Shown here one piece after another: positions 34,360 to 40,390 of a stretch of DNA of 40,390 nucleotides (within the stretch, counting starts at the first letter, position 1; the number at the start of each line of letters is the position of its first letter). A program made the translations under genes and the position numbers. The notes beneath the pieces were generated by a model. It was not told the origin of the DNA. It saw nothing but the letters and a program-made list of their open reading frames with translations, and did no database searches. Origin of the DNA: Candidatus Sumerlaeota bacterium (GTDB lineage Bacteria; Sumerlaeota; Sumerlaeia; Sumerlaeales; Sumerlaeaceae); contig JAPLSQ010000008.1 of NCBI GenBank assembly GCA_026398535.1, positions 1 to 40,390 on the forward strand, in the 5' to 3' direction.

Positions 34360-36123
34360 TTAACGCAGACGCCCGGTGTTCCCGGACAGCCCAGCGCGCG
34401 ACAGGGCAAGATCGCAAAATTCCGCGGCGCGCGCGTGGGACGGATTCAATTCACGCACCTTGCCGAATGATGCCGCCGCATCAAGCCATTTAGCCTGATA
34501 GTATTGCGCCAATCCGAGATACCACCAGCCCGAATAATGATCCGGCCGCATCCCGACGGCGTTGCGCGCTGATTGTTCAGCCCGCTCATATCCGCCTGTG
34601 TCAATTTCATAAAACGCCAATTCTATGTAGTTGTCCCATAGAATCCCTGATGATCGGCCAAGTTTTTGCGGCAGGTCAGGATGATCAAGGGCAGGGGTTC
34701 GCAGCGCCGCGGCAAGCGTGATCAATATCAAAAATGACGCAACGATGACGCCGGGGACGGCCAAACGGGCGGAGATTCGCCGCGTTATTCCTGGCACAAG
34801 GACGAACAATACCGCGCACCCCGCGACAACCGCCAGACTTGCGCCGATCCGCATGCCCAACGACTCGCAGTCCCGCAGCGGGCGAAGAAGCGCATTGATG
34901 GTTGCGCCAAATTGCGTCCAGACCAGCGGCATCCCGGCGCGGAATTCACGCCCAGAAAACGGCACATAATGATCGAGGGGCGCGAGCAGTCTGCGCTCCG
35001 CCAGCATCAGCCATAATGTCCAGAAACAGCAAACGGCGCCAAGAGTTCCCATCGAAGCTTTCCAGAATCGGTTCGGACGCGCGCCCCAGAGCGCTGCAAG
35101 GCCATAGGCCGTCACGATGGCGCTGTCCGCAAGACGCCGGTTGCCAAACGATCCTCCCGACCACCAGACCATGTTGGCCGCATTGAGGTAAATCTGGCCT
35201 GCCAGCGCCAGCAGCAATCCGCACGCCAGCACGCTGTCATGTTTCCACAGCATAACCAGGCCCGCGCACCCCAGCACATAGATGGGCGTCCATGGCAGCA
35301 CCCCATGGAAATCTGAGAACAACATCAGCCTCAGCGCCGGGTGCAGCCAATGCATCTCGCTTACTTTGGGAAACGCGACCGGACTGCCGTAAATCCCCCA
35401 ATACGCGATCAACTGCGGGGCAAATCCCAGCAACACACCCGCCGCGAATATCATCCATCGCGGTCTCCATGAGATTTGAATTCGCCGCGCCCCATTTGTT
35501 TTGAGCGAAGTCATCAGGGACGACAACTGGGCGAAAAAGACCAATCCCAGCAGAATGTTTTGCGGGCGGATCAGCCCCGCAAAACCAAGCAGAAGTCCCA
35601 GCAAAAACCACTCGGCGCGGGTGCGGCCGGCGCGCGTCCTGTCCCATGCGATCAGAAACAGTGAGGACACGGCAAACGAGACGGCATGACTGAAAAATGG
35701 GCCGAAGAGCGTGTAGAACAGCAGCGGTGTGCCCAGCAGCGTGCATATCACAGCAAAGCTTCTGGCCGGGACGCCAAAACGGCCGTTGCGCCGCGCCCAT
35801 ATGAGCATCGCGGCGGTCACCCACAGCATCATCCACGCATGCGAAATAATGCGTCCAAACGCCGCGGTGGGCAATAGCGCAAGCCCCGCCCCCATGGGCC
35901 AGTCGTTGGACAACCGCCCGGCCGGCGTGAGATACACATAAAATGCCGGCATTTGCAGCGACTCGTAAGCGTCGCCGAAACTAAAATTCAGACCGCCCGC
36001 GAGGCTTTGCGCCCAAGCCCAATAACTGGCGCAGTCGGGCGGGGCAAGAAAAGGATCGGAGAACAGAAAAAAGACAATCCCCGCGCAAATGGCAATTGCC
36101 GCCATGGGAAATAATGATTTCAT
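34360..36123 (-). CDS. Polytopic GT-C-like membrane protein with TPR tail
   Basis: The 587-residue product has a dozen or so hydrophobic helices (for example MAAIAICAGIVFFLF, FLLGLLLGFAGLIRPQNILL and PGVIVASFLILITLAAAL), then a soluble C-terminal part with TPR-like helices (YERAEQSARNAVGMRP, YSGWWYLGLAQYYQAKW). The FSDPFLAPPDCASYWAWAQSL segment in the first extracytoplasmic loop is where GT-C glycosyltransferases carry an acidic catalytic pair. Such enzymes move sugars from polyprenyl donors outside the membrane, so a role in surface glycan or protein glycosylation is inferred. The ATG at 36123 was preferred; one at 36168 would overlap the divergent frame that extends upstream of the permease. 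No strong ribosome-binding site is visible. Confidence 0.75.
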   Translation of the reverse strand: MKSLFPMAAIAICAGIVFFLFSDPFLAPPDCASYWAWAQSLAGGLNFSFGDAYESLQMPAFYVYLTPAGRLSNDWPMGAGLALLPTAAFGRIISHAWMMLWVTAAMLIWARRNGRFGVPARSFAVICTLLGTPLLFYTLFGPFFSHAVSFAVSSLFLIAWDRTRAGRTRAEWFLLGLLLGFAGLIRPQNILLGLVFFAQLSSLMTSLKTNGARRIQISWRPRWMIFAAGVLLGFAPQLIAYWGIYGSPVAFPKVSEMHWLHPALRLMLFSDFHGVLPWTPIYVLGCAGLVMLWKHDSVLACGLLLALAGQIYLNAANMVWWSGGSFGNRRLADSAIVTAYGLAALWGARPNRFWKASMGTLGAVCCFWTLWLMLAERRLLAPLDHYVPFSGREFRAGMPLVWTQFGATINALLRPLRDCESLGMRIGASLAVVAGCAVLFVLVPGITRRISARLAVPGVIVASFLILITLAAALRTPALDHPDLPQKLGRSSGILWDNYIELAFYEIDTGGYERAEQSARNAVGMRPDHYSGWWYLGLAQYYQAKWLDAAASFGKVRELNPSHARAAEFCDLALSRAGLSGNTGRLR

Positions 36124-36246
36124 GCGCGCGTTAAGGTGACATTGACATGGAGCGCTTTCGGTCATCACGAATCAAGCAAAGGCAAAGCCCATGTTGTCTA
36201 CAATCAAGTTGAGTTATCGCATGGTTGCCATCAAAACGATACGGAC

Positions 36247-37614
36247 ATGATGAAAATGCGGGACACGACACAATCAGGCGACCCCGAGCTCCGGCGCGCA
36301 TTGGGATTGATTGCCATCACGGCATTTGGCGTCGGCGACATCCTTGGGGCCGGCGTTTACGGGCTTGTCGGACGGATAGCGGGCATGGTCGGCAATGCCG
36401 CATGGATGTCCTATGTTGTCGCTGGCCTGACCGCGGCCCTTACCGGACTGACCTACGCCGAATTCGCCTCGCGTTATCCGCGGGCGGGCGGAGCCGCCCA
36501 TTTCTGCCAGTCGGTTTTTCATAATTCCTTCATCACATTTTTCGTGATCTATTTCGTTGTGCTCTCCGGACTGTTTTCCATAGGCACATCCTCGCGGATT
36601 TTCAGCAATTACGCGATGGCCAATCTGCCGGGCGCTCCGGCATTTCTGCGCGACTACGCCGCGCCGCTCATCTTCGTTCTGATGATATGTGTTGTGGCCG
36701 TGAGGGGCATCGTCCTGTCCTCCGCCGCGAACGCGGTCTGCACCGTCATCGAAGTGAGCGGTTTGCTTGCCATCATCGCCATGGGTCTGCGATGGCTGGG
36801 ATCAGTCAACTACATGGAATTCGCCCCCGCGCAATCAGAGACGATCACATCGGGACATTTGTCCATGATCGTCTTTTCCGGCGCGTCGATGGCATTCTTC
36901 GCGTTCATCGGATTTGAAGACCTGACAAACCTGTCGGAAGAAGTCCGCGATCCCGAGCGCAACATCCCTCTTGCGATCTGCCTTGCGATTCTCATCACCA
37001 CGCTGATCTATTGCAGCATAGCCGTTGTCTGCGTGTCGGTGCTGTCCCCGGCTGCTCTCTCGGCCAGCGGATCGCCGTTGATTGATGTCGTCAGCCGGGC
37101 GGCTCCGGGCTTTCCCATATGGATTTACTCTATTATTCCGGCGTTTGCGGTTTTCAACACGGCGTTGCTCAACCTGCTCATGGCGTCAAGGATCATGTAT
37201 GGCATGTCCCGCCAGGATTCACGAATCCTGCCCTCCGCGCTGGCGTATATTCATCCGGCATGGCGCACGCCGGTCGTGGGCGTGGCGGTGTCATTTGTGG
37301 TTGTTGCGGGACTGATCATTTTCATCAGGGAGGTCACCGTTCTGGCAGCAGGCGCCGCCTCGTTCCTGCTGGTTGTGTTCCTGCTGCTGCATGTGGCGCT
37401 GCTGAAAGTCAAATTGACCGCGGGATATGCCCGGGCCGCATTCCAGGTTCCCGCCATCGTTCCCGTGCTGGGCATACTCACAACAATCGTTCTGCTGACG
37501 CGTCAGGAAACGGGAGCGTTGCGCACGGCGGGGTTGCTCGCGGTCGTCGGTTTCGCGCTTTATGCCTCCAACCGGCTTATCCGCGGAAAAATCGTTGTTG
37601 AGGCTATCGACTGA
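36247..37614 (+). CDS. APC-family amino acid permease
   Basis: The membrane transporter has about 12 helices. ITAFGVGDILGAGVYGLVGRI is the unwound first-helix motif that contacts substrate in APC permeases, and GFEDLTNLSEEVRDPERNIP is the conserved loop after helix 6. ALLNLLMASRIMYGMSRQ and the late HPAWRTPVVGV fit the same family. Substrate is unknown; cationic or neutral amino acids are usual. The frame opens at 36136, but those 37 residues are polar and atypical and overlap the divergent neighbour's leader, so MMKMRDTTQSGDPELRRALG at 36247 (455 residues) was chosen. It converges on dapB with 27 bases between. Confidence 0.93.
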   Translation: MMKMRDTTQSGDPELRRALGLIAITAFGVGDILGAGVYGLVGRIAGMVGNAAWMSYVVAGLTAALTGLTYAEFASRYPRAGGAAHFCQSVFHNSFITFFVIYFVVLSGLFSIGTSSRIFSNYAMANLPGAPAFLRDYAAPLIFVLMICVVAVRGIVLSSAANAVCTVIEVSGLLAIIAMGLRWLGSVNYMEFAPAQSETITSGHLSMIVFSGASMAFFAFIGFEDLTNLSEEVRDPERNIPLAICLAILITTLIYCSIAVVCVSVLSPAALSASGSPLIDVVSRAAPGFPIWIYSIIPAFAVFNTALLNLLMASRIMYGMSRQDSRILPSALAYIHPAWRTPVVGVAVSFVVVAGLIIFIREVTVLAAGAASFLLVVFLLLHVALLKVKLTAGYARAAFQVPAIVPVLGILTTIVLLTRQETGALRTAGLLAVVGFALYASNRLIRGKIVVEAID

Positions 37615-37641
37615 TACCGCTTTTACAACTCCTCCGGAGCA

Positions 37642-38448
37642 TCACAAACCAAGCGCGTCAAGCATGGTGAAAAAGCCATTCTGCTGGCGCGCGATGAACT
37701 TTGCTGCGCGCAACGCGCCCGCGGCAAAAGTGTCGCGGTTGTTGGCGCGATGGATCAACTCGATGCACTCGCCATCGCCCGCAAACAGAACCGTGTGATC
37801 GCCGACAATGTCGCCGCCGCGCACCGCATGGACGCCTATTTCGCCCTTCGGTCTCTCACCCGCGATTCCAGACCGGCCATGCCGCACAACATCAGCCGGC
37901 ACGGTGCCGCGGCCCTCCGCAACGACGCCAGCGAGAGCCAGCGCCGTGCCACTGGGCGCGTCCTTCTTGTGCCGATGATGCGCCTCGATGATCTCGACAT
38001 CGAAATCCGGCAGCGCCGCCGACAGTTTCCTGGCAAGCCCGAGCAGCACATTGATGCCCACGCTCATGTTGGGCGCGGCAAGCACGGCCGTGCGCTTTGA
38101 AATCGAGCGGATTTCCTCGAGCGGTTCGCCGACAAGACCCGTGGTGCCAATGACCATCTTCATTCCCAGTTCCGCTGATTCGGCCGCGTTTTTGCGTGTG
38201 GCTTCGGGCGACGTGAATTCGATGAGGACCGAACCCGCGGATGGATGAAGATCGTGAATGTATGACGCTACCGGCAATTGGCGCCCGTCCGCGGTTTGAA
38301 CAGTGTTGCCGTGACGGGCAACCAACTCCGCGGATTCAACAAGACCCGTGATCCGGAAACAAGTATCTTGCAGCGCCAGCCTTTGAATAGCCTGCCCCAT
38401 GCGGCCAAACCCGCCGCTGATGACAATATCAATCACTTGGGAGCTCAT
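37642..38448 (-). CDS. dapB: 4-hydroxy-tetrahydrodipicolinate reductase
   Basis: The product reduces 4-hydroxy-tetrahydrodipicolinate with NAD(P)H in lysine and diaminopimelate synthesis. The 268-residue length is normal. Motifs: SGGFGRMG (NAD(P)H loop, 11-18), EFTSPEAT, IGTTGL, APNMSVGINVLL, and the catalytic and substrate-binding EAHHRHKKDAPSGTAL (H157, H158, K161), then GERPKGEIGVHAVRGGDIVGDH. The start at 38448 overlaps the etfA stop as ATGA, so translation is coupled to the Etf pair; the frame opens at 38586, but that extra part lies inside etfA. Its presence downstream of etf genes is an uncommon arrangement. Confidence 0.96.
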   Translation of the reverse strand: MSSQVIDIVISGGFGRMGQAIQRLALQDTCFRITGLVESAELVARHGNTVQTADGRQLPVASYIHDLHPSAGSVLIEFTSPEATRKNAAESAELGMKMVIGTTGLVGEPLEEIRSISKRTAVLAAPNMSVGINVLLGLARKLSAALPDFDVEIIEAHHRHKKDAPSGTALALAGVVAEGRGTVPADVVRHGRSGIAGERPKGEIGVHAVRGGDIVGDHTVLFAGDGECIELIHRANNRDTFAAGALRAAKFIARQQNGFFTMLDALGL

Positions 38449-39482
38449 GTCTGTTTCTGCAACAGTTCGTTGACTTTGGTCATGACCTCGAAGGCGTCGG
38501 TCACATAAAGCACATCGGCTTTTCCGTGCGCCCAGCCGCAATTCGGATCGAGGTTGACGGCGCGCCGTTGGGTGACGAAGCGCCATCCGACAACGTGCGG
38601 CTCCTCGCCGTGGCAGCAGGTGGCCAGTCCCTTCGGATGGCGCGGCGTCGCGCCGGTCTGCCCGATTTGATTAAGGTGGGTCATGAACGAAAGCACGGTG
38701 TTGCCATCGCCGCTCTGGTCAACGAGTGATTTGCTGCCGCCAAGCGACGCCTGTGTTTTGTCGAGAAATCCGAGGATGAGTTTTTCCGCGTCGGGAACAT
38801 GAATCTGGCCGTCGCGTTGTTTCTTGGTCCATCCGGCGCCCGCCACGAGCAGGAGCTCCGCGTCGGGCCGAATGGTTTGCTGATTTGCGGCGGGAGCTTT
38901 GAAGCTTTCAAATCGCGTGCGCTTGTCGCCATCACCAACAGCAACCGCGACATTTTTGATTGAGGCGGTTCCTGTTTGCCCGGTCCACGGTTCAAAGCAG
39001 CCAGGATCAACTGAAATGACCCACGGGCGATGCTTGCGTTGAATCGTGGCGATCATGCGCTGGCGGTAATACCAGCGCTGAATCTCGGGGGCGCCATTCG
39101 CGGCGCGCAACATCGTGGCGTGGGTGTCGGCGCGCCCGCCAATGCGATGCGCCACGCCGCCGGCGATGCGGCTCCAGCGTGACACTCCCGCCGACAGTAT
39201 GATCGTTGCGCCCGCGGCGCGGGCAAGCGCTTCAGCGGCCTCGGCATCCGTGGCATAACGCGGCTGGCTGAAATCCTCACCCGCGGCGGCAAGGAACCTG
39301 CCGGCGCCGCACGCGGCAATCTGGTCGGCGGCGGGCTGGGCGGCCCCGCCGATGAAACCCGCGCAGAATACGGCATCGGGCAATCCGTCAGTCAAAAGCC
39401 TGGCGGCGGTCAGCGTTTCAAGCTGCGCCTTGGCGAGTTTTCCTTCATCATCAGTAAAAGCGAGAAAAAGAATGGTTTCCAT
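38445..39482 (-). CDS. etfA: Electron transfer flavoprotein alpha subunit, divergent
   Basis: The 345-residue product has the Etf alpha pattern. The N-terminal adenine-nucleotide fold includes TIILSAGVSRWSRIAGGVAHR and WVISVDPGCFEPW, and an FAD domain follows with AELLLVAGAGW, NQIGQTG and a closing NLDPNCGW...DAFEVMTKVNELL. The canonical GASR is GGSK here, and the SGAxQH segment that holds the FAD is replaced by CCHGEEPHVVGW. EtfAB dimers shuttle electrons between dehydrogenases and the quinone pool, or bifurcate them. The altered loop suggests a special redox setting or loss of a usual contact. It is 70 bases downstream of etfB and overlaps dapB by 4 bases. Confidence 0.88.
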   Translation of the reverse strand: METILFLAFTDDEGKLAKAQLETLTAARLLTDGLPDAVFCAGFIGGAAQPAADQIAACGAGRFLAAAGEDFSQPRYATDAEAAEALARAAGATIILSAGVSRWSRIAGGVAHRIGGRADTHATMLRAANGAPEIQRWYYRQRMIATIQRKHRPWVISVDPGCFEPWTGQTGTASIKNVAVAVGDGDKRTRFESFKAPAANQQTIRPDAELLLVAGAGWTKKQRDGQIHVPDAEKLILGFLDKTQASLGGSKSLVDQSGDGNTVLSFMTHLNQIGQTGATPRHPKGLATCCHGEEPHVVGWRFVTQRRAVNLDPNCGWAHGKADVLYVTDAFEVMTKVNELLQKQT

Positions 39483-39552
39483 GCTGGTTCCGTGACTCGT
39501 GCTTAATATTGTGATCCCGACCGGCGGTTACAGCATTGGCCGGCGTATGGTG

Positions 39553-40368
39553 CTATTGAGACTGCTTGATCCACTCAACAATTTCCTGGGCGATGGCGTT
39601 GGCGGGCATGTCGTTGACGATTCGCGTCTCGCGCCTTTGACTCGGCAGTTCAACACTGACGAATGTCACCCCTTCCGCGCCAATTTTAGCAGGTTTCGCC
39701 CGCTGCAGGGCGGGCATGATGGTGCGCATGTTCAACATGCCGGTCTGCGGATTATTGGGAGGCTCGGGCAAATTGCCGGTGGCCCAGCCAAGAACGGCGG
39801 GCGGCCCGGCGCACGACGACAACTGGTGTCTGCCGCCTTCCACGCGCTCCATGATGCGCATCGCGCCATCGGCGCTGACGGTCAGCTCATCAACCCCTTG
39901 GAACTGGTCGCGGATGCCCAGCAGTTCGCCAAGTATCTGCATCGTCGTGCCCGCGGCGCGGGAAGCGGACTCCCAACCGCCGAAGACAAGCAGACGGGAG
40001 CGGTCAAGCCCTTGGATGGAATTGACGGCATCGGCCAGTGCGGCAGCCGCATCCGAACCCTCGGTGAAACCGCCCGCCGACCCGTCGACGGCAACCAGCT
40101 CAAATTGCGCCTTCTGCGCCACCGTCATCATCAACTGCTGAAGTTTTGCCTTGGGACCGACACAGACCAGCCACACCTTGCTGCCCGGCGCGGACTTGGC
40201 CAGATTCGCCGCCTCGAAAAGCGCGTGGCCAGCCCATGGATCAAGCACGCTTGGCAGCATCATTTCATTCTTGAGCGCCGGCCCAGCCGCGCCCGCGATC
40301 GGTTCAAGCGTCTGAAGGGGATCGGGAACAAGGCTCCCGCACACAACAATATGATAACCCATGGTCAT
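39553..40368 (-). CDS. etfB: Electron transfer flavoprotein beta subunit
   Basis: The 271-residue product pairs with EtfA. DPWAGHALFEAANLAK corresponds to the NPFDE.ALEEA region of canonical EtfB. DGSAGGFTEGSDAAAALADA fits the nucleotide-binding loop, and LNMRTIMPALQRAKPAKI matches the C-terminal R-P-x-hhxAxKKP segment. Residues here are unusually neutral for the family (NPFDE to DPWAG), which may affect the bifurcating AMP or FAD site. The first ATG at 40368 was kept; a second in-frame ATG is two codons later. Upstream sequence lies beyond the window, so whether it is the first gene of the operon is unknown. Confidence 0.88.
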   Translation of the reverse strand: MTMGYHIVVCGSLVPDPLQTLEPIAGAAGPALKNEMMLPSVLDPWAGHALFEAANLAKSAPGSKVWLVCVGPKAKLQQLMMTVAQKAQFELVAVDGSAGGFTEGSDAAAALADAVNSIQGLDRSRLLVFGGWESASRAAGTTMQILGELLGIRDQFQGVDELTVSADGAMRIMERVEGGRHQLSSCAGPPAVLGWATGNLPEPPNNPQTGMLNMRTIMPALQRAKPAKIGAEGVTFVSVELPSQRRETRIVNDMPANAIAQEIVEWIKQSQ

Positions 40369-40390
40369 ACGATTTATGATTCTTTCCTTA

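Overview
The window is a stretch of a GC-rich (high fifties percent by eye) bacterial chromosome. It is dense with secreted or surface proteins carrying beta-propeller, FG-GAP, alpha-2-macroglobulin and multicopper oxidase folds. Signal peptides of the diderm type and a type II/IV pseudopilin (FTLIELLIVVAIIAIL...VPNFLEAQ) with a charged, YxxDxNxYP-like continuation suggest a PVC/FCB-fringe lineage. The pilin style recalls Sumerlaeota (BRC1), Hydrogenedentota or a related group. This placement is an inference from style, not from a marker gene. No rRNA, tRNA or CRISPR array was seen.

Layout. 1-873 (-): 5' part of a secreted propeller protein with exact 138-bp repeats, cut by the window edge. 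1162-6524 (+): a 1343-aa protein with about 14 propeller blades, a secreted PEBP-family protein with a second internal start, and a small secreted YYDRSG-repeat protein. 6661-12447 (-): a probable operon for an MFS/spermidine-synthase-like fusion, an M19 dipeptidase and an FG-GAP protein. 12535-15410: hisC (+) converging on nagB-nagA (-). 15537-21173 (-): a very large thioester-containing alpha-2-macroglobulin. 21509-26475 (+): a Cys/His-rich secreted small protein and a multicopper oxidase with an FN3 domain and four 300-bp tandem repeats, closed by a strong intrinsic terminator.

26724-30197 (+): an ABC importer (ATPase, binding protein, permease, with translational overlaps) followed by a pseudopilin. 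A perfect 9-bp inverted repeat with a T-run abuts the ATPase start codon. 30232-30725: decayed 3' end of an IS1634-like insertion sequence. 30749-32803 (-): a divergent GH57-like protein. 32974-34353 (+): an FAD-dependent oxidoreductase. 34360-36123 (-): a GT-C-like membrane protein with TPRs. 36247-37614 (+): an APC-family permease. 37642-40368 (-): etfB-etfA-dapB, in which etfA and dapB overlap by ATGA and EtfA has an altered FAD-binding loop.

Functionally the window mixes housekeeping amino-acid and amino-sugar metabolism (hisC, dapB, nagA, nagB), nutrient import, an electron-transfer flavoprotein and envelope or extracellular proteins. The points most worth following are these: the hairpin in front of the ABC operon; a family of GGGxx-TCCC-xxCCC palindromes, one of them inside a coding sequence; the copper cassette; the divergent GH57 protein; and the unusual Etf pair.
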